Assembly (NCBI RefSeq): GCF_003473485.1
Contig: NC_053049.1
Coordinates: forward strand, 7,874,001-7,938,000
Length of the DNA: 64,000 bases
Direction of reading: 5' to 3'
Source of the DNA: Medicago truncatula
Taxonomy: Eukaryota; Streptophyta; Magnoliopsida; Fabales; Fabaceae
Of the stretch, positions 12,053-24,150 are shown piece by piece. The notes beneath the pieces are model-generated. The model made no database searches. It was not told the origin of the DNA and worked only from the letters and a program-made list of their open reading frames with translations. Numbering within the stretch: position 1 is the stretch's first letter; each line of letters begins with the position of its first letter. A program made the translations under genes and the position numbers.

Positions 12053-12556
12053 GGGTTAAATATGTTTTTAATCCCTATAAATATACCAACTTTTCGTTTT
12101 AGTCCCTCTAAATTTTTCCTTCAACTTTTAGTCCCTATAAAATTTTTAATCACTACTTTTAGTCCCTATTTTTAAATTAATTTTAGTATTTTTTTTAGTG
12201 AAATTATGCAGAAATGTGTAAAATATTGTAAAAATATTTCCCAAAAAAATTTAGAATTTTTTAACAAAACATAAATTTAATATGAATTTTTAATCATAAA
12301 AAATAGAAAAATTCATATTAAATTCATGTTTTGTTAAAAAATTCTACATTTTTTTAGGAGAGATTCTTATAATATTATGAATTTTTCTGCAAACTTTTAT
12401 TTAAAAATGTGAATTCTACATATGAGTTTACTTTAAAAGAGGGACCAAAAGTGAAGATGGAAAATTTTTGGAAGACTAAAAAAGTTGAAGGAAAATTTTA
12501 GAGGGACTAAAACGAAAAATTCGTATATTTATAGGGACTAAAAACATATTTAACCC
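12053..12556. mobile_element. Mutator-like foldback MITE, 504 bp, 9-bp TSD
   Basis: The left end GGGTTAAATATGTTTTTAAT and its inverted copy at the right (ACTAAAAACATATTTAACCC) continue as long imperfect arms. The perfect 9-bp direct repeat TTTATTTTA flanks the element at 12044-12052 and 12557-12565. It resembles the element at 1896-2442 in design but has different ends. Non-coding. Confidence 0.85.
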
Positions 12557-12565
12557 TTTATTTTA

Positions 12566-13439
12566 TAAATAAGACAAAATTCCAGTCTTTTGCCAACTAA
12601 ATAGATTAATATGGTCAACGAATCTATGATTATTTAACATAGAAATAGATTAATATGTTCAAAGAGTCTATATATGATTAATTGGCATACGAGTGAAAAG
12701 TAATAGGATTGAAAAAAAACAGAAGTGTTTTGTTAAAGAATAGAAAATAGATGTATTTGATTAGACTGCTGCATGTAAAATAAAGATTAAATAAGGTTTT
12801 AATATAATTTTCTTAAGTACATATATATTTTAAAAAATTAAATAGACTTAATTATAAATTATTTAAAAATTAAATAAAATCCGGGAACTCATTCAATCGT
12901 CTGGTTTTTTTTTTTTTTTTTTTTTTTAATTTCTAAGAAAATTAAATAATACCACCTAAAGATTTATTTATTTTTGACAAAATACCACCTAAAGATGTAT
13001 ATAAGATTTTAATTTTGTTGGTGAGTTAAATGAATTCTTATAATTTAACAAAATATAAGGATACTTGGCGGATAAAATTCATCTTAAACTATGATTAAAG
13101 ATTTGAACAATTGAATATATATTCAATTAACCAAGCTGTATGTATAGTTTAACATAAAAATAAAATAAATCATGCATGGCCAACCTAACATTGTTGCTAC
13201 GGCATCCAACGTCTAGGCAATTGTACAAGGTACAAACACATCATTATCAATTTCATCGTCGCAGTTAAAACAAATTTTCTTTCACAATCAACATTAATTT
13301 AAGGGACATGTACAATATGGAATATATCAAGGACATAATCAAGTACCTCAAAGGACTACTATTTAAGAAACAATTGTCTCAAACAATCTATAGAGCAATC
13401 AATAGAAAATAAGCTAAAGCCTAAAGGGTTATTTTTGCA
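12566..13439. other. Upstream region of the SAUR gene
   Basis: AT-rich, with a 23-25 base T run at about 12903-12927. The stretch just before 13440 should hold the SAUR promoter; CTATTTAAGA near 13361 is the best TATA-like candidate and would give a leader of about 50 bases. No other gene seen. Confidence 0.4.
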
Positions 13440-13772
13440 ATGGGAGCTAGAGAAAGCAAGTTAAGGAAATTGGTTAGTGGTGGAAGTGGAAGTCCTTACT
13501 ACAAACGTATACAAGGTCCTATGTTGTTGGTACCAAGAGGTTATGTTCCAATATGTGTTGGAACAAATGAAGAAACATGTAAGAGATTTATGATTCACAC
13601 AAGAGCACTTGGTGATGTATTTTTTCGTGAATTGTTGGTTAAGTCTGAGGAGGTATATGGATTTAGGAATGAAGGGGTTTTGAGGATCCCATTTGAAGCA
13701 CAAGAGTTTGAGGAGTGGTTTAATGGAAGGTCCAACAAGATTAAAATTAAGAGGATGGTAATACCAATTTGA
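13440..13772 (+). CDS. SAUR-family (small auxin-up RNA) protein
   Basis: An intronless 110-residue frame starting at ATG 13440. The SAUR domain runs from about residue 28 to 95: VPRGYVPICVG, a central FRELLVKSEEVYGF helix-loop, then GVLRIPFEAQEFEEW. SAURs are short-lived proteins, mostly auxin-induced; several inhibit PP2C.D phosphatases and so promote H+-ATPase activity and cell expansion. The basic N-terminus (MGARESKLRKL) and the basic tail (KIKIKRM) are as usual for the family. It stands alone here and is not closely related to the two SAURs at 27.9 and 43.9 kb. Family call secure, subgroup not assigned. Confidence 0.88.
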   Translation: MGARESKLRKLVSGGSGSPYYKRIQGPMLLVPRGYVPICVGTNEETCKRFMIHTRALGDVFFRELLVKSEEVYGFRNEGVLRIPFEAQEFEEWFNGRSNKIKIKRMVIPI

Positions 13773-13968
13773 TTTTTAGAGATAGTATACAATTCTATCC
13801 ATTGATCATGTTTATAGGTTGGTGAATTTGTCACTTGTCAATGTATTTGTGTTCATTCTCTATCAAGATATTGTTTTTGTAATTAATATAGGGTGTGATT
13901 GATCATTTTTCAAGTAAATATTAAAATACACCGGTATTTATTTATTTTTCAGTAGTGCATTGATGGGT

Positions 13969-14050
13969 CCCCGCGAGCTTAACTCAGTTGGTAAAGATAA
14001 TTTATAATGTATGCATGATCCTGAGTTCGAATCTCAGACACCGCCAAAAA
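13969..14050 (+). mobile_element. tRNA-sized SINE / tRNA retropseudogene with TSD
   Basis: An 82-bp insert has a box A-like GAGCTTAACTCAGTTGGTA, a box B-like GAGTTCGAATCTC and an oligo-A tail. It is bracketed by near-identical direct repeats AGTAGTGCATTGATGGGT (13951-13968) and AGTAGTACGTTGATGGGT (14051-14068). This is the signature of target-primed retroposition of a tRNA-length RNA. It does not fold as a working tRNA by eye. Confidence 0.75.
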
Positions 14051-14068
14051 AGTAGTACGTTGATGGGT

Positions 14069-15116
14069 TGCACATTATCAAAGTTGCATTTTAGCTATAC
14101 ATCAAAATAGGTAGGTTTTATATTTAGATATTAATTTTTATACAATTTCAATGTGAAAAGTTTTATATTGTCCAAAAATCACAATTGTTAGAACTATGAT
14201 AGTTTGCGCACACACACACACTTTGTTTACACATGGAGAAGAAGACTATTAAAAATATCACTTGTATAGTGACATTAATTTGAAAACCAATTTACACCAG
14301 TATTTATACAGCGTGTTGAATCCCACATTGATCTCATAATGCTCATTTAACTTGTAACTAAATCGACAATCATCTGATCAACTATATTAAGTATTTTTTT
14401 TTTTTGAAATAGCTATATTAAGTACTTATAACCAAGAATAAAAGAAATTAAATTACTCTTTCATCATACCCCTTTAATTCAATCTCTCTTTTAATAGGAC
14501 CACACTTGAAAAGCTCCTCATTTCTTTGAATTTTTCTATATTCAAGGGCTTAGTCTTGATGTCACCAAATTGATCCTCTAATATACAAAATATAATTCAA
14601 CTGATCTCCCTTTGGTAACTTGATACAAAAGAAATTGATATTTAGTTTCAACATGCATACTTCTTCCGTGAACTATATGGTTCATTTATTAAATGATGTA
14701 TCTGATCTATAATAAAGACTATATACATTATTAATTGAATGATTTAAAAATGTAAATTTTTTTCCCTAAAAAAAAATGTAATTTTTTTTTTTATAATAAT
14801 GATCGGAGGTTGTATGTGTCTACATTAACTGCATTGTTTCTCTTGTATTCAGTCTCACATGTGGAAAGGTTCATGATAGAATGAACATTAACAAATATTT
14901 CATCAATATCCTCATAAAGAACCACCTTAGACCGATTTTCTCGGCTAAATCTGCATTGAAAAAAAATAAATTCCAACCGTCGTCTTCTCCATCCTCGCAT
15001 AAAGGGAAATTTATGAGGCATTGAACTCTTAGGGCTTGAAGTTTCAATCTATTTTTACACTAGAGTAAAGCTTCAAGCCAGACTTGACAATGTACTTATC
15101 ACTAGAGTCCCAATTT
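14069..15116. other. Intergenic, left of the LINE
   Basis: AT-rich. No convincing gene; the minus-strand frame at 14791-15021 matches nothing I recognise. Confidence 0.35.
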
Positions 15117-15248
15117 CAAGTCTTCAAATCTTTTTTTTTGAACAGGCAAAAATGAGATATATTAATACGGACACCGCAATTGTTACCGCACAAGATGTGC
15201 CCAACAATCACAAAAAATGTCAGAGTCTAAGCAAAAATTACAAACAAA

Positions 15249-18200
15249 TCAGTCAATACCCAGACATAAAAGAGGGCTCGACCACCACTGATGAGTGCCA
15301 AAACTAAATACAACATTACTAGCCTTTAACCACCACAACGAAGTTAATTTCACTTTATCTAGCAATTGAGGCACAGTACTTTGTCTATTTCTAAAAAGCC
15401 TATCATTCCTTTCATTCCACAACACCGAAACACAAAGCAACCAAATCAAGTGGAAGAAAGACCGTTGCCCTCTCGAACAACCTGCATAATGAATAAATTG
15501 CACAAAGTGATCTGAAGTTGATTGAGAGTCGACACCTACCACTCCTAACCAATGCCGCACCATCGGCCATAATGCACCAAAAGTTGCACAAGACAAAAAC
15601 AAATGAGTAACATCTTCGACAATCCCACATCCAGCAACGCATAACCGCTCCTCCACAGATAGAATGCCACGATTTGCCAAATTAAGTTTTGTAGGTAACC
15701 GATCCCTCATTAGTCGCCAAGCAAGGATAGAGACTTTGAGAGGGACCTGTTTATGCCAAATTAAGTCCACATTATGGTGTAACTGGGGCTGCTCCTGTGA
15801 TGTCAGCATGTCATAGACTCCACGTACAGAATACCCATCATCATGATTAGGTAACCAGAGCCATCTGTCTAACACTGAGTCCTGCAAAGAAACTGTTAGT
15901 AACAAAGCCCTACACTCCTCTACCAACTCCTCCTCCCAAGCCCACAACCGCCTACGCCACCTCAACGCCTCCCCGCCCACATCCACCCCCAGCAGGAACA
16001 TATTCCTAACTGAGATTGATTTGTGAACAGTCAAGTCAAAAAGGCGCATAAACCGGACACAAAGAGGAACATCTCCACACCAACAATCACGCCAAAAATC
16101 AGTATTTGCCCCATCTCCCACTCTCCTCCTAACACAAGACCCAAACCATCCCTCTCCACCCTCACCTATCCCATCTCTAATCCTCACAATCTCCCTCCAC
16201 CACGAAGAACAACTCCGGCCCCCATCCTCCAAACCGCCATCCTCCACACCATACCTAGCCACTAACACCTTTCTCCACAAAGCATCCCTCTCCAATAACA
16301 ACCTCCAACACCATTTACCCAACAAAGCAATGTTAAACTCCCTCAACCTCTTAACCCCCAACCCTCCATACTCCTTCCTCATACTCAAAGAATCCCACCT
16401 AACCCAAGATATTTTTCTTTTTTCCTCACCCCCTCCCTAGAAAAATTTATTAAACAAAGATTCAATGGAAGAGATTATACCTGTCGGAGCTTTGAAGAAG
16501 GAAAGTGCATAGACAGGTAGAGCAGTCAGGACAGACTTTAGAAGAATCAAACGACCACCGAAAGATAGGAACCGACTTTGCCAACCAGACAATCTAGATT
16601 TAATACGATCCACCACAGGTTCCCAAAACAAAAGACGACGCGGATCGCCCCCAATCGAGAGCCCCAAATAGAGAAACGAGATTTTACCTACTTTGCAGCC
16701 CAACACAGAAGCCGCTTCTGACAACCACGAATCATTAATATTAACCCCTACCAGAGAACTCTTATGAAAATTAACTTTCAAACCCGACATAGCTTCAAAC
16801 AAAACTAGACCAGCCCTCAACGCCCGCACATTAGCCCAGCTTTTGTTCCCAATAAGAAGTGTATCATCAGCGAACTGTAAATGAGACACCACCACTGAAT
16901 TCTCTCTCCCCACTCTATACCCCGTAAACAGATCTGTGTCTACCAACGCTTTCATCAACACATTCAAACCCTCTGCTGCCAATAAAAATAAGAAAGGAGA
17001 TAGAGGATCACCCTGACGTAATCCCCGTTCACGAGAAAACTCATCAGTAGGACTGCCATTCACAAGAACTGAGGCAGTAGCAGTACCCACACATTCTCTA
17101 ATCCACTTTCGCCACACCGTCGGGAACGACATACTCCCCATCACCTCGTCAAGGTACCCCCAATCTACCGAATCATACGACTTTTCAAAATCTACTTTGA
17201 ACAACAAAAGGTCTTTCTTAGATCTCCTTGCCTCATCAACCACCTCATTCGCAATCAAGATACCATCAAAAATTTGTCTATCCTTCACAAAAGCAGACTG
17301 AGTTTCAGACACAACACTCCCAATAACCTGCCTCAACCTGTTTGCTAGAATTTTCGCCAAAATTTTGTACAAGCTCCCCACCAAAGAAATAGGGCGAAAC
17401 TCATTCAACGATTGAGGGCTAGCAACTTTAGGAATAAGGGCGATGAATGTAGAATTTATGCCTTTCGTCAATTTCCCATTCCTATGGAATTCAGTCACAA
17501 AGCGCACAAGCTCTGTTTTCATCTCAGGCCAAAAAGACTTAAAAAAACCCAAGTTGATCCCATCAGGGCCCGGGCTCTTGAAACTATCACAATCCCACAC
17601 TGCCGCCTTGATCTCATCCTCAGAAAAGGGTTTGACCAACCCGCCCCTCTCTAAAAGAGAGATTTTCTAAACTGAAGGTGACCCACACTCGGTCGCTCCA
17701 ATCTTGGATTAAGAAAATGATTTTTAAAATGCGTAAACACAGCTTGACGAACAGGTTGAACACCCTCTACCATAACCCCATCCACCAAAATCGAAGACAA
17801 CGAATTCATTCTTCTCCTTGCGGCCAGAACAGAGTGAAAAAACTTTGAATTAGCATCTCCATCCCGGAGCCAGTTTAAACGTGACTGCTGCCAACAAATA
17901 CTTGTATTAAGACGAGATAGAGAGTGAATATCCGTCGAAATACCATGAAGTTCACTGATTTCGTCCTCTGACAACTCCCCTTCCTCCCCTTTACCATCTA
18001 AGAGCGCTTGTCTGTTCTTTAACTCACCAATCTTTGAAGGTAAATTATGAGTATTTGAAACATGCCAATCTTTAAGAGCCACCTTTAAAAGTTTCAATTT
18101 TTCTTTGAGAACATGACCACCCCACCCAGACACCTGAAGCGAACCCCACTTTTCACGAACAAAATCATAATAGCCAGGCATATCTTGCCAACACTTCAAC

Positions 18201-18964
18201 AGACGCACCGGTCTCGGACCCCAATTCTCTTCATCCACAGACAATACGATAGGACAGTGATCAGATAAACCTCTTAAGTGTGCCACCTGAATGCAGTTAG
18301 GCCACACCAAACACCATTCTTCAGAGAGCAAGAACCTATCCAATCTACTCATCGAGCGTCCATCCCCCTTAAACCAAGTAAACTTCCTCCCACATAAAGG
18401 TAAATCAATCAAAACTCTATCTTCAATAAAATCATTAAAAGGTGCACAATCATCCACCAACTGAGACCCTCTAACCGAACGCCTTTCTTCGACTGACCGC
18501 ACAGTGTTGAAATCCCCGCAAACACAAACCTTGTTATTCCCTAAAGAAAGCAACCTCGCTGACAGTAAATTCCACAACACTTGTTGAGCACTCCTATTAC
18601 AAGGTGCATACACATTAACAATATAAAAGTCCTCATTGGTCTTAATAAACCTTCCATGAATCATCAGAAAGTGCGCACCACGAACGGTGTACCAAACCTC
18701 CACTTCCGACTTATCCCAAATCGTAACCAAACCACCAGATGCCCCCACAGACGGGCTATAAGAAAAGTCATGATTCGTAGGACCCCAAACCGAAGTACAT
18801 AAAAACTCATCAACAACCTCCATCTTAGTTTCTTGAATACACAACACAAAAGGCCTCTTTTCCCGCACTAACTCCTTGACTTCCCTTCGCTTTTCCATCC
18901 CTCCTAAACCCCGGACATTCCACGACACAATCCTCATTACAAACACCCTCCCCCCACCACCCAT
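15249..18964 (-). pseudogene. LINE ORF2: endonuclease, reverse transcriptase, zinc-binding domain
   Basis: Starts at ATG 18964 (or 18937, MRIVSWNVRGLGG). The APE-type endonuclease occupies about 18940-18230, with IQETK, VCGDFNTV and LSDHCPIV. Reverse transcriptase lies at about 17640-16450, with SPGPDG, FKVDFEKSYDSVDWGY, GLRQGDPLSP and the catalytic FADD. The zinc-binding region and C-terminus run from 16388 to 15249. Two lesions are visible. The frame shifts by one base in an A run near 17660, ending the first part at 17651. A TAG at 16437-16439 interrupts the otherwise continuous second part where L1 relatives carry Trp. Otherwise the frame is about 1240 codons and intact, so the insertion is probably young but inactive. 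Confidence 0.9.
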
Positions 18965-18976
18965 ATCTCCCAACGC

Positions 18977-19344
18977 CTACTTAGCACCACTCCCTCCCTC
19001 ACCACTTCTCTTGGACACCCTCTTACTTTCCCCTTTCTTTGCAAGCGCTCCAAACATATTATGAATATCCCCTTGAAAATGCAGCCCCACAACCTTCCCT
19101 ATTCCCCACACATCCTCAGCCGCCTCCTTCTCTTTCCCATGTAACACCACCCAATTATTCCACTCTTGATTAACCGAGGTAGAAGAAGAAGCTTCAACTG
19201 AGGTACCCTGCGAGGCATCTCCGGTAATAGACTGTTTTTTCTTACAAGTTCTCTTCTTCAAGGTACGTAAAACAGCCTTTCGGTCTTTACTAGACAGCCG
19301 CGCCACCTTTTTCAAGGTGTGTACTGTATGCCGCAATTCACCAC
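18977..19344 (-). pseudogene. LINE ORF1, C-terminal remnant
   Basis: About 120 codons are open to a stop at 18977-18979, with no start codon left because the element is 5'-truncated at 19344. The remnant is lysine-rich (KKRTCKKK, KRVSKRSGEG), consistent with the nucleic-acid-binding ORF1 protein, but no zinc knuckle or RRM is visible in what remains. The stop lies 12 bases before the ORF2 ATG at 18964. Confidence 0.6.
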
Positions 19345-19360
19345 CAAGTCTTCAAATCTT

Positions 19361-22241
19361 GATTAATCATTTTTACTATCTCATCATTAATCGAAATGGA
19401 ATGAGATAGATGCCACAATATAAGAGGGTATAACTTGAAGTACAAATTTAATCATGTCTTCTTTGCATGCTCTAGACATGGACCTACTTCTCCAAGAATT
19501 AATCTAGCATCAATTTTTTTATTTTTTTTTTACAAGAATCTAACATCAATGTTAAAAACTAAATACTAGATTTACTTTATATATATTTTTATATATTTTA
19601 AGAACAAAATAGAAGAGAAAAAAAATACTTTAGAGACTATTATGACAAGTTTTCTGCACTGTTGTTCTAATGTATTAACCGCTTGAGATTTTATGCAAAC
19701 GTTTACGGTTTTGTCTTTAGTTGAAATACATCCTTAATATGTGACAAAAAAAAAAATACATCCTCAATAGATTGAAAAGATTGAGTAAATTATAAACTAT
19801 CCTTAAACTCAACTTTCAAACAAGATAAAACTTTCTTGTGTATTGAACATATACTTAAATTATTGATTTATTCAAAAAAAGTAAACACAAGAAAATTACA
19901 GATATAACTAAAATGAACGAAGAAGCATAATTAAGATTCTTTCTCCGGTCCTACGGCCCTATTGATGTACATGCACTTGATCTATTTTATATTTTAGAAT
20001 TTGTGTTAATTTTAGATGTTAATTTTTTTTTTTAATAAACCAATGAAAATGCAAAAGAAAAAAGTTGTTATTATTTCTTAAAATTGACCATCTTTGGTTT
20101 CTTTTTGTTGACAAATCATCTTTAGTTAACATTTGATTTTCCTTCTATCATAGTTGTCATAGTGATCCACTTCAAGGACCTATATTTTTTTTTATTAGCA
20201 ATTAAGAAAAAATAAATACATATTTTTAATAAAAAATAAAAAACATTTTCAGATATAAATAGACCCCAAAAAGCGTTAGACACAATATTATCTCATAGAT
20301 TTTTGTTTCTATCTACTATCTAGCAACTTGTACCCTTCCAACATTTTCTTCTACGTAGTGATGTACAAACAAAATATTACGTACTTAGACAAGATACATG
20401 CTGATATGATAAATAATCATGATTTGACATATCCTAGCTAATCTCAAATATATATATAGTTATATGACGATATTGTACTATTGTAGTATGGTCTACTGAT
20501 CCCACTTCCTATCAATTCATACACAACTAGCTAGTAATAAGCTCAAATCTGACTCACTAAATTTTATCAATTCTGAGTCACTTAACATCACCCTTCGATG
20601 CTGTGGGCTCAAAGTCGGAGACTAGCCAACTACCACAAATTTAGTAGATTCTAAACATTATATATATATATAGCACTTTCTTTTTAAGAAAAAATATATA
20701 TAGTGAAATGTAATTGAAAGACTAAACTATGAAATTGAAATTTAAAATTGTGAGCATCATTCAAATTTGCAAAAAGTGTTGATGTGTAACGTTATAATAT
20801 TTACTAGTAAATTCCTTCATCAATTTGAATCACCACTCAAATTGTGAGCATAATATTTTGCCCACAGATTTATAAATTGCAATAACCATTTTGCCTTTAA
20901 AGTAATTTAAATAAAAACCTTGAGGGAGAGAAGTATGAAACTGTGGGTTGATGCCCCCAGTATATACATATATGGAAAATGATAAATGATTTACTCAATG
21001 AAAAAGCACTGCAAAAAAGAACAAATGGTACGTAGTACTAAGACAGACTAGCCTGTTTGGCGGCACTTACAGTTGTGAACTGATTAAAGTTCACTGAAAT
21101 CGTTATCATGGGTTGGTTTGGTCTACTATTGAATATTCTTGGTCCTATACATTTAATAGTAGGTCCATGAGGAATAAATGTCACTAAAAAAAGAAGGAAT
21201 AAAGCCCTTGAGACATGCAGCTGAGGAGTTTTGCTCTAGCTGGATCTGCTGCTTATCAATGGTGAATTTATTCAATATGTCGTTCTTGTAATTTTAGGGT
21301 GCATATATGTTAGGGAGTCCAAGGAGGTTGGAAGCAACAACAAATCAATGTTTCAGAACCATAAGAGAGGAAAACACTATATCTTCATAAAAAACTTTAA
21401 TGCATTAGATACATGAGTAATCTCTCCTGTATATCTAACATTTTACCTATTCATAAATGATGTGAGACTTAAACGACTCACACACTTAAAACACAACAAT
21501 CTCCTCACAAGTGTGAGTTTTCACCTCTATAACATGATCCAACATAGCCAGGATCCACTTGTTGGGGAGACAGGGGGAATGAGAAAACAACGAATCAATA
21601 CTCCATCACCACAAGATAAGGCGACCCTACATTTCAATCCAAAACCTCAAGACATTAGGTACGTTAATCACCTTTTTTTATATATCAAATGTTTTACACA
21701 TCCATATGCTCGAAACTTAACCACTCACACTTAAAACTCAATAATAGTTTTTTGACATACTCTTACAATTTTAGTAAAATTGAATAAAATATAATTTTTC
21801 TTTTTTTGTTCTTAATTTGTAGGGTCACATTTGGACTTTTTTTTGTACTAATGGGATTTCTTACATCATTAATAAAATTCTTTTTTACGTTTAGTGGGGG
21901 AACATATATAGAGATTAGAGGTATAAGATAAGATGATGATGGGTTCACTTATACTAACACATCATATTAATAAAGTTTGCTTATATAGGAAAAAACTACT
22001 ATTCAAGCACGTAACAAAAGATTTGAAAACACAAATTTGGGTTAGATCCTTTAATTTCGGGCATAGATCTTCTTCTATGTAGCATTAAAAACACTTATGC
22101 TTGCGTGCATTAGCTCATTCTCTAGAGCAAGATCTCCTCGTTTGTTGCTAATCACATGTTCATATTCATAGACATATATAAGAATATATTGGATTTTGAA
22201 ATAGTACAAACAATACAATTCCAAGACTGATCCAAGTCTTA
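19361..22241. other. Intergenic, no gene recognised
   Basis: About 2.9 kb of AT-rich DNA. Two loosely related segments (about 21350-21490 and 21590-21745) share phrases such as ACATTAGGTAC or GCATTAGATAC followed by ACTCACAC...CTTAAAAC, suggesting a duplicated old repeat. No domain-bearing frame. Confidence 0.4.
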
Positions 22242-22590
22242 GGGTGTGTTTGTTTCAAGTTTACCAAATTTATTTCTAGGAATAACATTCTTTGGAATAT
22301 AAAGATGAGAATTTTATTCCAAGGAATTTAGGAAAAATATGTTTGGTTAGCTTTATAATATTCCTAGGAACCATAAAAATAGGGATTATAATAGGTAAAC
22401 TATTTATGAATTTATTCCCATCTCCATGGGAACTTTATTCCCACCCTTTTCCTTGGGAAATTTTTTCTATTCTCAGGAACATTTTATACCAAGGAATAAA
22501 TTTTAGTAAACTTATAACAAACATATACATATACATTTCTATCATTTTATTCCCAGGAATCAACAATTATAACTTGAAACAAACACTCTC
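22242..22590. mobile_element. hAT-like MITE with repeated TTCC..GGAA motifs
   Basis: Inverted ends share GTGTTTGTTTCAAGTT (left GGGTGTGTTTGTTTCAAGTT; right the complement ending AAACACTC). TCTTA lies on both sides, but a clear 8-bp TSD is not visible. The interior repeats short palindrome-like motifs such as TTCCAAGGAA, TTCCTAGGAA, CCCATGGGAA and CCTTGGGAA. The open frame at 22292-22600 lies inside it and is not a gene. Confidence 0.6.
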
Positions 22591-22819
22591 TTATTCTTAA
22601 ATTATGGTCAAATATCCTTGATGATCGACAAAATGTAGGGTCAAACATCACTCTCTTTGATCGATCCAATTGGATGTATCAGATCTTGTGGACAATATCG
22701 ATTAATGGTTTAGTTAAGCTATCTTCATCGTTAATATTTATGCAAGGAAAACTTTTGGAAGGTGACATATGTGGATAGAATAAATTTATAAAACAGTTAT
22801 TGTCTCATCCCCTTTTTGG

Positions 22820-22953
22820 ATAATACATGGGTGACATTGACCAACCACAATGTCACAAGTGTACAAAGAAACAAAAAAATATTATGAAAGAGAAAGAAGA
22901 AAGACATTTGTGACATTGTGGTTTGCCAATGTCACAATGTCACCCAAGTGTTA
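22820..22953. mobile_element. Small MITE, 134 bp, 11-bp flanking repeat
   Basis: Inverted arms ATAATACATGGGTGACATTG and TAACACTTGGGTGACATTG enclose further inverted CACAATGTCAC motifs. An 11-bp direct repeat CCCCTTTTTGG flanks it at 22809-22819 and 22954-22964. A long target duplication points to a Mutator-like source. Confidence 0.65.
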
Positions 22954-22964
22954 CCCCTTTTTGG

Positions 22965-24145
22965 CTATTTTCTTATAATGAGTCTTTCCACTTTTTAAGG
23001 GTTACAAAAGAAGAAATTATTCAATAAAAAAGGTCAAATATTATAATTTTCAATGTATTGATTACACAAATTTTCAAAAAAAGTTACCATTTGAAGCACT
23101 TGTTAACATTTCCTTTTCTTTAATGTATATGTAAATACGGCTTAGATAACAAAAATTTACAAAGACGTTTGATATACAAGAGTGGATATTTGAATATGCA
23201 AATTCTCACACGTTTATTGTGTATGAGTTTAATGTTAGTCTATCTAAAAGCTCATTAGAATTGGTCTGATGATATTAGTTTAAAACCTTAAAGTGTGTTC
23301 CTCTTAAGGACTCAAATTCGACTCTCATGTCAATTTCAGTAGATTAGTTTACCTTTTTTAAAAAAAGTTAGTCTATTTAGAAAAAAAAACACTTTTTTAC
23401 TCCCTCATTTTTTACAATCCTTTAATTTTTATTTTAATATGCGACTCCATTTTTATGAGGGGATAATTATGATAAGCGGTTAATTTTTTTTGACCATACT
23501 TAAAAATTATTCGAAACTCTAACAATGAGATGTTGTCTCATATAGAAGTGAAAGTTTATGATCTTATTTGGCCTTACGCCTGAGTCATTACTTTGATTGA
23601 AACCGATTCAACACAAGCAATGAAAAATGAATATGCATTCAAAATTCAACTCATTTTTTCTCTTCAATTTTGTTGAATACTATCAAGAATCGTTCCAATT
23701 TAAGAACGAAGAGGACCGTGAAAACCTCTAATCCTCCATCTAATGAGGGAGCTAACCCAAACTTTACTAGAGAGGTGAATATAAAGAAAAAATAAAATAT
23801 ATTTTTATGAATCTTATCTTAACAATTTTTGTTGTTGATTGAACTCTTTGTGTAATTATTATAGACAGAAATTGTAAAAACAAAGATAAATTTATCTATT
23901 AAGTACTACTATTAATTTTGTCTTTTTTTATTTCTACTAATTTTTCGCAAATAAGTTTATGCGAGCTAACTAAATTAGATTAAATATAAAATTACACCAA
24001 TTTATTAAAAAAAAAGAAAAAAGTGGTAGCTAAGGTTACCCCAAAGTACTTGACTACCATGGTCCCACTGTCTATCTGTCAAGGGAAAATATACATTGAC
24101 ACCCTTTTATTTGTACCACTTTTGTACCACACCCAATGTGGCATG
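22965..24145. other. Intergenic
   Basis: AT-rich. A Stowaway-like start (TACTCCCTCATTTTTTACAA) at about 23399 has no partner end. A segment near 23250-23340 (GGTCTGATGATATTAGTTTAAA) looks like another dispersed repeat. No gene. Confidence 0.4.
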
Positions 24146-24150
24146 GGCAT

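Larger units (their letters stand above)
15133..19344 (-). mobile_element. L1-type LINE, 5'-truncated, 16-bp TSD
   Basis: A 4.2-kb non-LTR retrotransposon. A perfect 16-bp direct repeat CAAGTCTTCAAATCTT flanks it at 15117-15132 and 19345-19360. Its 3' poly(A) appears as a T run at about 15131-15139. From 5' to 3' it holds the C-terminal part of ORF1, then ORF2 with endonuclease, reverse transcriptase and the RT-associated zinc-binding region. The ORF1 frame is cut at the insertion boundary, so the copy was truncated on insertion. Base composition is more GC-rich than the surroundings. Confidence 0.93.

Noticed and set aside
13969..14050. tRNA gene
   Set aside because: Box A and B-like motifs are present, but arms do not pair, an A tail is encoded and target duplications flank it; it is a retroposed copy.
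16023..16265. Antisense frames across the LINE
   Set aside because: They are shadows of ORF2 with no start context or domain.
23399..23580. Stowaway MITE
   Set aside because: Only a TACTCCCTC-like left end; no inverted partner with TA was found.
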